From contig JAEUTN010000022.1 of the NCBI GenBank assembly GCA_016787895.1, positions 364,816 to 428,815 of the forward strand: a DNA stretch of 64,000 nucleotides. The letters run 5' to 3'. The position numbers were made by a program, and so were the translations under genes. This document shows, piece after piece, positions 27,342-36,695 of the stretch (position 1 is its first letter; each line of letters begins with the position of its first letter). The notes beneath the pieces were generated by a model, which was given only the letters and a program-made list of their open reading frames with translations, searched no databases and was not told the origin of the DNA. This DNA comes from Bacteroidia bacterium (GTDB taxonomy: Bacteria > Bacteroidota > Bacteroidia > B-17B0 > Aurantibacillaceae).

Positions 27342-27793
27342 TTTTGGTAATGCACTACTTCTACTCCAAAACGTTTCAGAAAATCAACGCCCTCTTCGGC
27401 TTTTATGGCTTTAAAGCTGGCGTAACTGTGCTGGTAAAATACTTTCTTAATACCTACCGTATAAATCACTCTGGCACAGGCAATGCAGGGAGATAAGGTG
27501 ATGTATAAGGTACACCCGCTCAGGCTGATGTTGTTTTTTGCGGCATATAAAATCGCGTTTTGTTCGGCATGCAGGGCCAGGGAGCAACTGCCTTTGCTGT
27601 CGCGGGGGCAACCCTCTTCGGGCCATTCTATGTCACAATTGTGCGTTCCGGCCGGAGGGCCATTGTAACCAAGGGAAACAATGCGGGTATCTTTGGTGAG
27701 AACCGCCCCTACTTGTGCTTTCACACAATGTGAGCGCTTAGCCAGGGTGCCGGCCAGTTCCATGTAAATATCGTCGAAGGAGGGTTTGCTCAT
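27338..27793 (-). CDS. Deoxycytidylate (dCMP) deaminase family protein
   Basis: A 151-residue zinc deaminase that would convert dCMP to dUMP for thymidylate synthesis. The zinc site is complete: HAEQNAI (His and catalytic Glu) and SPCIACARVI (the two Cys). The N-terminus (SKPSFDDIYMELAGTLAKRSHCVKAQVGAVLTKDTRIVSLGYNG) is typical, as is the extra PAGTHNCDIEWPEEGC insert for a second metal site in the ComE-like and dCMP deaminase group. It precedes a very basic exported protein with a 4-bp overlap. Confidence 0.93.
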   Translation of the reverse strand: MSKPSFDDIYMELAGTLAKRSHCVKAQVGAVLTKDTRIVSLGYNGPPAGTHNCDIEWPEEGCPRDSKGSCSLALHAEQNAILYAAKNNISLSGCTLYITLSPCIACARVIYTVGIKKVFYQHSYASFKAIKAEEGVDFLKRFGVEVVHYQK

Positions 27794-27821
27794 AATTCAA
27801 AAATAAACATTCGGCCGAACA

Positions 27822-28445
27822 CTAAACGGCCTCACTCACCACTTCTTTCACGTCGTCAGGTAACAAACGTTTTAAAAGGGCTTCGATGCCGGCCTTAAGG
27901 GTCATAGTGCTGCTGGGGCAACCGCTGCAACTGCCGCGCATTTGAACTACTACTTTGCCATCCACCAATTCTTTAAAGGTGATGAGTCCTCCGTCTTGCT
28001 CCACGGCAGGACGTATGTATTGTTCGAGCACTTCAATGATTTTGTTTTCCACTTCGTTTTTAGGCGCCACGTGCTGCGTGTTTACTTTTACGGTATCCGA
28101 AAAACTGGAATCTTTAGCGACCTCATTCACCGGGAGTTTTAGTATCACAGGTTCTGAGCTGTTCAGGTAATTGGTAATAAACACTCTTAATTCATCGCGG
28201 ATTTCTTCCCACTCCACGTGGTCGTGTTTGGTTACCGTAATGTAGTTTGATGCAAAAAATACGCGCTTCACAAAGGGGAAGGAAAACAACCGAGCGGCCA
28301 AGGGCGCGTCCTTACCGGCACCAGAAGGTTCGTAATCAGCAGTGGCACCACTTACCAAAATAAGTTTATTGGCTACAAATTTTACGCTCGCAGGATTGGG
28401 TGTTTCTTCGGCGTAAACGATAAAGGGGATGTCTTTCAGGTCCAT
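27822..28445 (-). CDS. Nfu-type iron-sulfur cluster carrier
   Basis: A 207-residue protein (start MDLKDIPFIVYAEETPNP; a GTG 18 bp further upstream is less likely). Domain order is Nfu N-terminal domain (about 1-90, with the hallmark YAEETPNPASVKFVANKLI), a linker, and the NifU-like C-terminal domain with the cluster ligands CSGCPSSTMTLKAGIE near 170. It would hold a 4Fe-4S cluster and hand it to target enzymes in the cytosol. The gene is divergent from nadB by 63 bp. NadA, the partner of NadB, is a 4Fe-4S enzyme but is not in the window, so the proximity may have no meaning. Confidence 0.92.
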   Translation of the reverse strand: MDLKDIPFIVYAEETPNPASVKFVANKLILVSGATADYEPSGAGKDAPLAARLFSFPFVKRVFFASNYITVTKHDHVEWEEIRDELRVFITNYLNSSEPVILKLPVNEVAKDSSFSDTVKVNTQHVAPKNEVENKIIEVLEQYIRPAVEQDGGLITFKELVDGKVVVQMRGSCSGCPSSTMTLKAGIEALLKRLLPDDVKEVVSEAV

Positions 28446-28508
28446 GTTTAGTATTGAAGCCACAAAGTTAAGCTTTAGAAATTGATTACTTTTACATGTA
28501 AAGGATTT

Positions 28509-30080
28509 ATGTTTATCAAGACAGACTATCTGGTTATAGGTTCAGGCATCGCCGGCCTGAGTTTTGCGCTGAAAGCGGCCGAAAGCGGAAAGGTGATGCT
28601 GATTACCAAAAGCAACGAAGACGAAAGCAACACCAAATACGCTCAGGGAGGTATTGCAGCCGTATGGCACAGCGCCGATAGTTTTGAAAAACACATAGCT
28701 GATACCCTCAATGCGGGAGCCGGATTGTGCAATGAAAAAATTGTTCGGCAGGTGGTGAGCGAAGGCACAAAACGGGTGGAAGAACTTATTGACCTGGGCA
28801 CACAATTCGACAGAAACGCGAATGGTCAATACGACCTGGCCAAAGAAGGTGGTCACAGCGAACACCGCATTTTGCACCACAAGGATGTGACCGGACTGGA
28901 AATTGAAAGAGCACTTTTAAAAAAAATTCACAGCCACGGCAACATCACGGTGCTGGACCATTATTTTGCGATTGACATCATTACCCAACACCACCTTGGC
29001 AAACGGGTCACATCAAGCACCCCCGATATTACCTGTTATGGGGCCTATGTGCTGAACACAAAAAACGGTCATGTGGACACCGTGCTTTCAAAAATTACCG
29101 TGATGGCAACCGGAGGTATCGGTCAGGTGTATTCCACCACCACCAATCCGGTGATTGCTACCGGCGACGGAATTGCCATGGTTTATCGGGCGAAGGGCAA
29201 GGTGAAGGACATGGAATTTGTACAGTTTCACCCTACTTCACTTTACAATCCTGGCGAACGTCCCAGTTTTCTAATCACTGAAGCCATGAGAGGTTTTGGT
29301 GCGATTTTAAAAACTGCTGACAACAGAGAATTCATGCATAAGTACGATGCGCGAGGTTCGTTGGCTCCCAGAGACATTGTGTCGAGGGCCATTGATCACG
29401 AAATGAAAACAAGGGGAGATGACTTTGTATATCTGGATTGCCGTCACCTCGACAGAAAAGGACTTATTGACCATTTCCCAAACATCTATACTAAGTGCAT
29501 GGGTTTAGGGATCGACCCTTTTCTTAATATGATTCCCATTGTTCCGGCACAGCATTATTTATGCGGGGGCATTGCGGTAGATGAATTTGCCCAAAGCAGT
29601 ATTCTGAATCTGTATGCAGTAGGTGAATGTGCCTGTACGGGTTTGCACGGAGCTAACCGTTTGGCCAGTAATTCGCTGCTGGAAGCGGTAGTTTATGCAC
29701 ACAGGGCCTTTGAAAATGCAAGGCTAAAATTACCTGAAATCAGCTTACAAGGCGGAATACCGGAGTGGAACGCAGAAGGCACAGAACATGCTGAAGAGAT
29801 GGTATTGATTACCCAATCGCGCAAAGAAGTTCAGCAGATCATGTCGAATTACGTGGGTATTGTGAGAAGCTCCCTGCGTTTAAAGAGGGCTTTTGATCGC
29901 CTGGAAATACTTTACAAGGAGAACGAGGCCCTTTATGAAAAAACAACCATTACTCAGGCTCTTTCAGAATTGCGCAATCTTATCTGCATAGGCTATCTCA
30001 TCATCAAACAGGCCATGGAAAGAAAAGAAAGCGTTGGCCTGCACTACCTGATTGAGTTCAAAAAAAAGGAAACGGTTTAG
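28509..30080 (+). CDS. nadB: L-aspartate oxidase
   Basis: FAD flavoprotein that oxidises L-aspartate to iminoaspartate, the first step of de novo NAD synthesis. I start at ATG giving MFIKTDYLVIGSGIAG (523 residues), since the 27-bp upstream extension adds no recognisable sequence. Rossmann FAD motif GSGIAGLSFALKAAESG, then KSNEDESNTKYAQGGIAAV, HRILHHKDVTGLEIERAL, the substrate-site stretch FVQFHPTSLY and DIVSRAIDHEM, and the FAD-binding C-terminal motif LYAVGECACTGLHGANRLASNSLLEAVVY. It stands alone, without nadA or nadC nearby. Confidence 0.96.
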   Translation: MFIKTDYLVIGSGIAGLSFALKAAESGKVMLITKSNEDESNTKYAQGGIAAVWHSADSFEKHIADTLNAGAGLCNEKIVRQVVSEGTKRVEELIDLGTQFDRNANGQYDLAKEGGHSEHRILHHKDVTGLEIERALLKKIHSHGNITVLDHYFAIDIITQHHLGKRVTSSTPDITCYGAYVLNTKNGHVDTVLSKITVMATGGIGQVYSTTTNPVIATGDGIAMVYRAKGKVKDMEFVQFHPTSLYNPGERPSFLITEAMRGFGAILKTADNREFMHKYDARGSLAPRDIVSRAIDHEMKTRGDDFVYLDCRHLDRKGLIDHFPNIYTKCMGLGIDPFLNMIPIVPAQHYLCGGIAVDEFAQSSILNLYAVGECACTGLHGANRLASNSLLEAVVYAHRAFENARLKLPEISLQGGIPEWNAEGTEHAEEMVLITQSRKEVQQIMSNYVGIVRSSLRLKRAFDRLEILYKENEALYEKTTITQALSELRNLICIGYLIIKQAMERKESVGLHYLIEFKKKETV

Positions 30081-30082
30081 TA

Positions 30083-30113
30083 TTGTTTTCAGCCTGATAT
30101 TTTTTTACCTTTA
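30083..30113 (+). promoter_or_regulatory. Promoter of the T9SS cargo gene
   Basis: TTG at 30083-30085, 20 bp, then TACCTTTA (30106-30113), one base from TAnnTTTG. It lies 41 bp before the start at 30154. Confidence 0.5.
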
Positions 30114-30153
30114 ATTAAGGCTAAATAAGTATTCACCATTTAAAACCGAATCT

Positions 30154-32745
30154 ATGAAAAGAGTTTTTACCAAATTTCTGTTTCTTGCCATTTGTGTTTT
30201 CTCAGGAAGTATGTTGTATTCACAATGCGCTACAACTGCGGCCGGAGGTTCGGCCTCCAACATGTTCACTCAAATCCGAAATTCCACCAATCCTGTTGTG
30301 GCTGATAAAAATCTGAATACCGTGGTATTTATACACCGCAACAATGCCGGTGCCTATGGGGGCAATTCAGGGCATTTGCGTTACGATGTTTCGGTGAACG
30401 GGGGCCTCACCTGGACCAATGATCAGGGTGTTTTGAATCCTGTCAACTCTAATCTGGCAAGATATCCGAACATCACCATTCATAACCCTACAGCTAATGT
30501 GAATCCGGCCAATGCCTACATCAGTTACATGGCCGCCACCATCAATTCGGTAAATTCCACCTGGAATGGTTTGGTTTCGGGTGTAAGGCAATTAAGCGGG
30601 GCCGGAAATACAGAAAATTACAACCAGCCTGTATTAAGTCCACAACTTATCCCCCACTCTACAGTAAAAGGAGCGCCGGGTGTATATTGGGCGATTGATG
30701 CCTTATTCAACGGGGCTACCATTACCGGTTTCGCTATTTATAAGGGAACATGGAATCCGGGTAGTAATGATATTGTTTGGGCCACCAATTATTCCATCAC
30801 TCCCAGTTTCGCCACTGCAGGAGTAGTTGGGGATTACAACATAGCTTTTGATCCAACGGGCACTTACGGGTGGTTTAGTTTTTTAAGCCGGCTTACCTCC
30901 GGGGCCACAAGCAATAGTGTTTATCAACCGATATTTTACAGAACAATAGATGGCGGACTTACCTGGACAGGACCTGTTCAGGTGAACCTTGATAATTTTT
31001 CCTGCGCTACAAACAATATTGTTTCACCAAATGCAGCCAGCACCAATTTTGAACATGATCTGGTGGTGGATGTGAATGGAAACCCTCACCTGCTAACCAC
31101 CATCTGCACCGGAAACAATGGGTATTCGGTACTTTACGGATCATGGCACCACATGTTCGACATCACTCAAATCAATGGAGTTTGGGGAGCTTACGATATT
31201 GCTAATGTACAAGCCGGCAGAGGCAGCTGGGGCGTATCACCAAACATTGCCACCATGGACATGGCCCCACAGGCTGCCAGAAGCGCAGATGGAAGCAAGT
31301 TATTTTTTACCTGGTCAGACAACACAACCTACACACTTGGTGCCGCTAACCAAAATCCGAATTTCTACGGACGCGCATATGATGTGGTTCAAAACAAGTG
31401 GACACCTGTGAAAGATTTTACTTCCTGCAATCCTTCAACAGATGGTAAAATTTTGTTCCCGCATATTGCACCAGAGGTGCTTGAGCCTGCCGCCAATGTA
31501 TACAAGGTTGCGGCCATCTATGGTGAATTCACAGTTCCAAATGACCCCTTATTTCCTTCCAATTTTATATTTCTGGATAACGTGATTTTTGCCGCCAATG
31601 AATTTACTATCAGTAACCCAACGGCTGTTGTTAACATCAATCAAAATGGGCCTTTACTGATATGTCCGAACAGCAGCTTAACCATCAGCATCAGCGGAAC
31701 ATACGGGCAAGTGCTATGGAGCAACGGATTCACAGGTAACCTGGCTTCCATCAGCACCAGCACCAACACCTTTTATACTGTTACGGCCCAGCAAAACTGT
31801 TACATTGGAACAGACACCATTTTTGTGAGCAACATGAGTTTTACCTCCGGTATCAGCAATCCTGCCATTTGTCGAGGCGATTCTACACAACTTGGAGTAA
31901 ATGGTAACGCCTACAATTATACCTGGAATCCGGGAGCTCAATCCGGTACACTCGTCACGGTGAGCCCCACCATCTCCACTGTTTACACCCTCAGCGCCTC
32001 GGGCAACAGTTGTGTCAGCACACAAACCGTTCCGGTGGTTGTTTATCAATTGCCGGTGGTATCACTGCTGGGTCAGGACAGTGTTTGCGCAGGAAGTTCC
32101 ATTTCTCATACCGCCACAGGAGCCAGTACGTACAGCTGGAGTCACGGTGGGGTTGGAAACATTTCCACCACTACTCCTCTGGCCAACACTATTTATACGG
32201 TCACCGGCATCGACACCAATTTTTGCGCTAATTCCCAAAGCATTTCCATCACCTTGGTGGCATTGCCAAGTTTAAGTATCAGCAGCACCCGCAGTGTCAT
32301 TTGCAGAGGAGAAAGCGCTACGATCACGGTAAGTGGAGCAAACACCTATAGTTGGAACAGTCCGGCCTCGACTTCCGTCAGCATTGTTGTATCCCCCAGT
32401 TTAAGCACCAGCTATTCCGTTACAGGCACCAGCACTTTCGGGTGCAATGGAAACAGTAGTTTCACACAGAGTGTTTCGCTCTGTACAGGAATAACAATGG
32501 AAAACCCAGAGAATGAAAACGTGATGGTTTACCCTAACCCCAATGCCGGTAACTTTATTTTTCAGTGCCATTCGGCCATGGAAGTTAATTTCTACAACGA
32601 ATTGGGGCAATTGCTAATGCAAAGGCAAACCAATGAGAGCGAGGGCTTCAAAATTGAATTTGAGGCTGTTTCAGCGGGACTTTACTTCCTGACCTGGAAA
32701 ACTGAAAACGGAATTCAAACCCGAAAGGTCATTGTGAATCCCTAA
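30154..32745 (+). CDS. T9SS type A cargo with BNR/Asp-box propeller and Ig-like repeats
   Basis: A 863-residue secreted protein. Signal peptide (VFTKFLFLAICVFSGSMLYSQ). Residues about 25-490 contain Asp-box-like motifs of the BNR/sialidase propeller family (SVNGGLTWTND at 80-90 and TIDGGLTWTGP near 266). Then four Ig-like repeats of about 80 residues each with a Cys at the start (LICPNSSLTISISG, AICRGDSTQLGVNG, SVCAGSSISHTATG, VICRGESATITVSG), from about 505 to 775. The last 75 residues hold the type A sorting domain (MVYPNPNAGNFIFQ, VNFYNELGQLLMQ, AGLYFLTW, RKVIVNP), which sends the protein to the cell surface through T9SS. The substrate is not known. It is not in an operon. Confidence 0.88.
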   Translation: MKRVFTKFLFLAICVFSGSMLYSQCATTAAGGSASNMFTQIRNSTNPVVADKNLNTVVFIHRNNAGAYGGNSGHLRYDVSVNGGLTWTNDQGVLNPVNSNLARYPNITIHNPTANVNPANAYISYMAATINSVNSTWNGLVSGVRQLSGAGNTENYNQPVLSPQLIPHSTVKGAPGVYWAIDALFNGATITGFAIYKGTWNPGSNDIVWATNYSITPSFATAGVVGDYNIAFDPTGTYGWFSFLSRLTSGATSNSVYQPIFYRTIDGGLTWTGPVQVNLDNFSCATNNIVSPNAASTNFEHDLVVDVNGNPHLLTTICTGNNGYSVLYGSWHHMFDITQINGVWGAYDIANVQAGRGSWGVSPNIATMDMAPQAARSADGSKLFFTWSDNTTYTLGAANQNPNFYGRAYDVVQNKWTPVKDFTSCNPSTDGKILFPHIAPEVLEPAANVYKVAAIYGEFTVPNDPLFPSNFIFLDNVIFAANEFTISNPTAVVNINQNGPLLICPNSSLTISISGTYGQVLWSNGFTGNLASISTSTNTFYTVTAQQNCYIGTDTIFVSNMSFTSGISNPAICRGDSTQLGVNGNAYNYTWNPGAQSGTLVTVSPTISTVYTLSASGNSCVSTQTVPVVVYQLPVVSLLGQDSVCAGSSISHTATGASTYSWSHGGVGNISTTTPLANTIYTVTGIDTNFCANSQSISITLVALPSLSISSTRSVICRGESATITVSGANTYSWNSPASTSVSIVVSPSLSTSYSVTGTSTFGCNGNSSFTQSVSLCTGITMENPENENVMVYPNPNAGNFIFQCHSAMEVNFYNELGQLLMQRQTNESEGFKIEFEAVSAGLYFLTWKTENGIQTRKVIVNP

Positions 32746-32804
32746 TGTTTTCGGGGTCTGAGCCCGATGGCAAAAGGATTATGCGCAAAAGCCCTGAAAA
32801 AAAT

Positions 32805-32812
32805 TATCTTTG
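32805..32812 (+). promoter_or_regulatory. -7 element of the yebC-recJ promoter
   Basis: TATCTTTG matches TAnnTTTG exactly and lies 22 bp before the yebC ATG. No clear -33 element was found. Confidence 0.45.
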
Positions 32813-32834
32813 CATGCTTAATTTCTAAAAACAG

Positions 32835-33548
32835 ATGGGACGTATTTTTGAAACCAGAAAAGCCACCATGTTTAAACGCTACGCCAAAATGGCCAAAGCG
32901 TTTACCAAGATCGGAAGAGACATTGTAATTGCAGTTAAATTGGGAGGACCGCATCCGGAATCGAATCCACGATTAAGGATGGTTATACAAAACGCCAAGG
33001 CAGTTAACATGCCAAAGGCCAATGTGGAAGCAGCCATAAAACGGGCCAGTGAAAAAGATTCCAGCAATTATGAAGAAGTGGTTTACGAAGGCTACGCACC
33101 CTATGGTGTGCCTGTGCTGGTTGAATGTACCACCAACAATCCAACCCGAACAGTAGCCAGCGTGCGTATGTATTTCAGCAGAGCGAACGGGGCTTTAGGC
33201 ACCAACGGTTCAGTAAGTTTTATGTTCGAACACGTTGTGTTATTTAAAATTGAAGCCGGCAATTTAAACAAGGACGATCTGGAATTGGAATTGATTGATT
33301 TTGGTTTGGAAGACATCAATTACGATGAGGAACACAAACAGTACATCATTCAGGTACAGTTTGTTGATTTCGGTAAAATGCAGTCGGCGCTTGAGGAAAG
33401 AAAAATCAATGTGATTGAAACCAGCAAAACCTACATTCCTACTACTACTAAAGAACTCCCTGCCGATCAGGAAGCCGAAGTGATGGCCATGATCGAAAAA
33501 ATGGAGGAAGACGACGATATACAGGCTGTTTACCATAACCTGGCCTGA
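32835..33548 (+). CDS. YebC/PmpR family translation or transcription regulator
   Basis: A 237-residue YebC-like protein. It has the Bacteroidota-type N-terminus MGRIFETRKATMFKRYAKMAKAFTKIGRDIVIAVKLGGPHPESNPRLRMVIQNAKAVNMPKANVEAAIKRA, in which the GG-x-x-P-x-x-N-x-x-L motif of the family is clear, then the domain with EGYAPYGVPVLVECTTNNPTRTVASVR and FMFEHVVLFKIE. YebC proteins bind nucleic acid; work in other bacteria links one branch to relief of ribosome pausing and another to transcription control, and this branch cannot be told apart. recJ starts 2 bp after the stop codon, so the two are cotranscribed. Confidence 0.9.
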   Translation: MGRIFETRKATMFKRYAKMAKAFTKIGRDIVIAVKLGGPHPESNPRLRMVIQNAKAVNMPKANVEAAIKRASEKDSSNYEEVVYEGYAPYGVPVLVECTTNNPTRTVASVRMYFSRANGALGTNGSVSFMFEHVVLFKIEAGNLNKDDLELELIDFGLEDINYDEEHKQYIIQVQFVDFGKMQSALEERKINVIETSKTYIPTTTKELPADQEAEVMAMIEKMEEDDDIQAVYHNLA

Positions 33549-33550
33549 GC

Positions 33551-35260
33551 TTGGAAAAAAAATGGAACATACTGCCGGAAGGGGATACTGAAGTTCTTCG
33601 AACCATACAATCCCAACTTAATGTTAGCCGGCACATTGCCTTGTTACTTAAACACCGTAACATCCTCAGCTTTGAGGAGGCAAAAAAATTCTTTCGTCCT
33701 GACCTGAATGACCTTCACGATCCCTTTTTAATGAAGGGCATGCGCGAAGCAGTTGAGCGAATTGACAAAGCCATCGCACAAAAGGAAAAAATTCTCATTT
33801 ATGGGGATTATGATGTAGATGGCACCACCGCCGTTAGCATCGTTTTTAGTTTTTTTAAACGCTACTATCAGCAGCTTGAATATTATATCCCCGATCGTTA
33901 CAAGGAAGGTTACGGCATTTCTTTCAGCGGCATCGATTACGCGTCGAACAATGGGTTCTCTCTTATTGTTTCACTCGATTGTGGAATCAAAGCCATTGAC
34001 AAGGTGGCTTATGCCAATGATAAAAACATTGATTTTATCATTTGTGATCATCACCTTCCAGGCAATGAATTACCCGAAGCGCTTGCCATACTTGACCCTA
34101 AACAAGACGACTGTCCCTACCCCTACAAAGAACTTAGCGGGGCGGGAATCGGATTTAAACTCATACAGGCATGGAGCCAGTTGCACAACATCGCTCCTGA
34201 AATTTGTTACGGGTACCTCGATCTGGTTGCAACAAGCATTGCTGCCGATATTGTTCCCATAACCGGCGAAAACCGGGTGCTGACCACCTTTGGTTTGGAA
34301 CGCATCAACAAACAACCCCGCCCTGGAATCAATGCGCTGTTGGCCCTTAATCAGTCGAAAAACGCAGTAACTGTTCACACATTAGTATTTGTGCTTGGTC
34401 CGCGCATTAATGCGGCAGGACGAATTGAGCACGGTAGCAAAGCTGTTGAATTGCTCATTTGTGAAAATGATGCGGAAGCGGAACAATTTGCCAGAGCCAT
34501 AAACGAAACCAATAACCAAAGACGTGATCTGGATTCAGGAAATACCGGCGAAGCCATTGAACTGCTTGAAAATGAAAACAACCTGAACAAACGTTACACC
34601 ACGGTATTGTTTAACCGCAACTGGCACAAAGGGGTGATTGGTATTGTGGCCTCACGACTGATTGAAAAATACTACCGCCCTACCATCATCCTTACCGAAA
34701 GTGAAGGCAAGATCAGTGGAAGCGCCAGAAGTGTCAAGGAATTTGATATTTATACCGCCATTGAACAATGCAGCGACTTACTGGAGCAATTTGGCGGTCA
34801 TAAATTTGCCGCAGGCTTAACCTTGAAAGAAGAAAACATCGAAGCTTTTCGCGAAAAATTTGAATTGGTGGTTTCAGGAAGTATACAACCCGAACATCTG
34901 ATTCCAAGAATTGACATTGACACGGAGCTGGAATTTCACGAAATCAGCGATAAATTTTTGCGTATCCTCAAACAATTTGCCCCACACGGACCTGAGAACA
35001 TGAGTCCGGTGTTTTGCGCCCGACAGGTGTTTGATACCGGCTGGGGTCAGGTGTTCGGAAACAATCACCTGAAACTGGAACTGTTTCAAAAATCCAATCC
35101 TGCATTACGTTTTCAGGCCATCGCTTATGATAAAGGCGATTACATTACCTTTTTTCAGAAAAAAACACCCATGGACATTGTGTTCAAAATACAGGAAAAC
35201 GGGTACCGTGGCAATGGAGGGATTCAACTCATACTTGAAGACCTTCGCATCAGTCAATAG
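33551..35260 (+). CDS. recJ: Single-stranded-DNA-specific exonuclease RecJ
   Basis: A 569-residue 5'-3' exonuclease for recombination and mismatch repair. TTG start, 2 bp after yebC. DHH-domain motifs: ILIYGDYDVDGTTAVSIV (motif I), SLIVSLDCGIKA, FIICDHHLPGNELPEALAILDP (DHH motif), and GAGIGFKLIQAW. The DHHA1 part has VFVLGPRINAAGRIEHGSKAVELL and GGHKFAAGLTLKEENIEAF. A C-terminal OB-fold-like part follows. The 3' end overlaps the convergent MATE gene by 11 bp. Confidence 0.95.
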   Translation: MEKKWNILPEGDTEVLRTIQSQLNVSRHIALLLKHRNILSFEEAKKFFRPDLNDLHDPFLMKGMREAVERIDKAIAQKEKILIYGDYDVDGTTAVSIVFSFFKRYYQQLEYYIPDRYKEGYGISFSGIDYASNNGFSLIVSLDCGIKAIDKVAYANDKNIDFIICDHHLPGNELPEALAILDPKQDDCPYPYKELSGAGIGFKLIQAWSQLHNIAPEICYGYLDLVATSIAADIVPITGENRVLTTFGLERINKQPRPGINALLALNQSKNAVTVHTLVFVLGPRINAAGRIEHGSKAVELLICENDAEAEQFARAINETNNQRRDLDSGNTGEAIELLENENNLNKRYTTVLFNRNWHKGVIGIVASRLIEKYYRPTIILTESEGKISGSARSVKEFDIYTAIEQCSDLLEQFGGHKFAAGLTLKEENIEAFREKFELVVSGSIQPEHLIPRIDIDTELEFHEISDKFLRILKQFAPHGPENMSPVFCARQVFDTGWGQVFGNNHLKLELFQKSNPALRFQAIAYDKGDYITFFQKKTPMDIVFKIQENGYRGNGGIQLILEDLRISQ

Positions 35261-36599
35261 TAAAGGTGTTGCGCCTGATTAATACATAAAGGCGAAGAGA
35301 CAAAGCAATCGCTACCAAAGCCAAAGCAATTAATAAAGCCAGCCAGATGCCCGGAGTTTTCAAACCCATGGGGAATGCAAAAAGATATGCCAAAGGAATG
35401 GCGATGACCCAATAAGCCACCAGAGTAACATAGGTTGGTAATTTAACATCATCAAGGCCTCTCAAAATCCCAATCATGGTAACCTGTAAACCATCAAACA
35501 ACTGAAACATGGCCGCAATAACCAGGAGTTGTGAGGTCAGCTTAACGATTTCAGGTTCGGCACTGAATCCCAATGGCAAAACGGAAGCTCCGGCCAAAAA
35601 CAAAATTCCAAAAATACCCATAGCCGTTAAAACCAATCGTGAAGCGGCCAATGCTGCTTTTTTAACTTCAGCCCAATTGTTTTGTGCTTTGAACTTGCCG
35701 GCACGAATAGTGGCTGCCCCGCTGATGCCACTGGCAAACATGTAGGTGAAAGCCGCCAGATTCAAAGCAATGCCATGCGCGTCGATGTGTTCTTTACCAA
35801 AACGACCGGCCATTAAACCGGCAATGGAAAAGGCCGCCACTTCGAATGTAAATTGCAAACCCGCGTTAAACCCAATTCTTGCCAGATCGTTCAGTTCTTT
35901 GAGGTTGACTTTCACTTTGAAAAAATAAGCCCGTATTTCTTTGGTGAGTGGAGAACGAAACAAATAGAACAGAAATCCAAAACCCATGCATGATCTTGCA
36001 ATGAATGAGGCCCAGGCCGAACCCATGTAGCCCATTTCAGGCAAGCCCATTTTTCCATAAATCAAGGCGTAATTAAGAATCACATTGATAAGGTTACCGC
36101 TGATGCTGATCACCAGGGCAATTCTTGTATTGCTTAAACCCTCGCAGTATTGTTTTCCTGTGAAAAAAAAGGAAACAGGCAACATGGAAAAAATAAGCAC
36201 GTTAAAAAATGGAATAGCCAGCGTGGTAACTTCAATGGGTTGTTTTAAATGCACCATTAAACCCGAAGCAAAAAAAAGAAACAAAAAACACACTAAGGCA
36301 ACACCAAAATTCAGGTAAAGTGAATTTTTAAAAAGTGAGGTTTGTTTTAAAGGATCTGAAACTTCTTTCGCAGCCGTTACCAAGGGCGTTGAAGCATAAC
36401 TGACACCAATGGTAAACACCAGCAAAAGGGTATACAGGTTATTGGACACAATTCCTGCCGCCTGTTCAACAGCTCCCAATTTTCCAAGAAACATATTGTC
36501 GACAATACCCGTCAATATATGACCCACCTGAGTAATTACCAGGGGCCAGGCCAATTGCAGGGTTTGCAAACTGTGTTTATCGGTGAATCTCCTTTTCAC
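35250..36599 (-). CDS. MATE family efflux transporter
   Basis: A 449-residue inner-membrane transporter with twelve predicted helices in two repeats of the NorM/DinF fold. The start is GTG (MKRRFTDKHSLQTLQLAWPLVITQVGHILTGIVDNMFLGKLG); the first helix with GxxxDN is typical of the family. It would export cationic drugs or toxic metabolites in exchange for sodium or protons; the substrate cannot be told. It overlaps the 3' end of recJ by 11 bp and is divergent from the phosphatase at 36696. A -7-like TATCTTTG on the minus strand at 36607-36614 implies a very short leader. Confidence 0.93.
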   Translation of the reverse strand: MKRRFTDKHSLQTLQLAWPLVITQVGHILTGIVDNMFLGKLGAVEQAAGIVSNNLYTLLLVFTIGVSYASTPLVTAAKEVSDPLKQTSLFKNSLYLNFGVALVCFLFLFFASGLMVHLKQPIEVTTLAIPFFNVLIFSMLPVSFFFTGKQYCEGLSNTRIALVISISGNLINVILNYALIYGKMGLPEMGYMGSAWASFIARSCMGFGFLFYLFRSPLTKEIRAYFFKVKVNLKELNDLARIGFNAGLQFTFEVAAFSIAGLMAGRFGKEHIDAHGIALNLAAFTYMFASGISGAATIRAGKFKAQNNWAEVKKAALAASRLVLTAMGIFGILFLAGASVLPLGFSAEPEIVKLTSQLLVIAAMFQLFDGLQVTMIGILRGLDDVKLPTYVTLVAYWVIAIPLAYLFAFPMGLKTPGIWLALLIALALVAIALSLRLYVLIRRNTFTID

Positions 36600-36606
36600 A
36601 AGGAGG

Positions 36607-36614
36607 CAAAGATA
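36607..36614 (-). promoter_or_regulatory. -7 element of the MATE gene
   Basis: TATCTTTG on the minus strand, an exact TAnnTTTG match, 8 bp before the GTG start. The transcript would be leaderless or nearly so; alternatively the true start is further inside. Confidence 0.4.
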
Positions 36615-36695
36615 CTTTATTTGTTTCAGCTGTTGGGTGGTCTGCTTTTGCCTATATATAACTACTTGACAGAGGATTGTTTAAATTCGCAGAGC

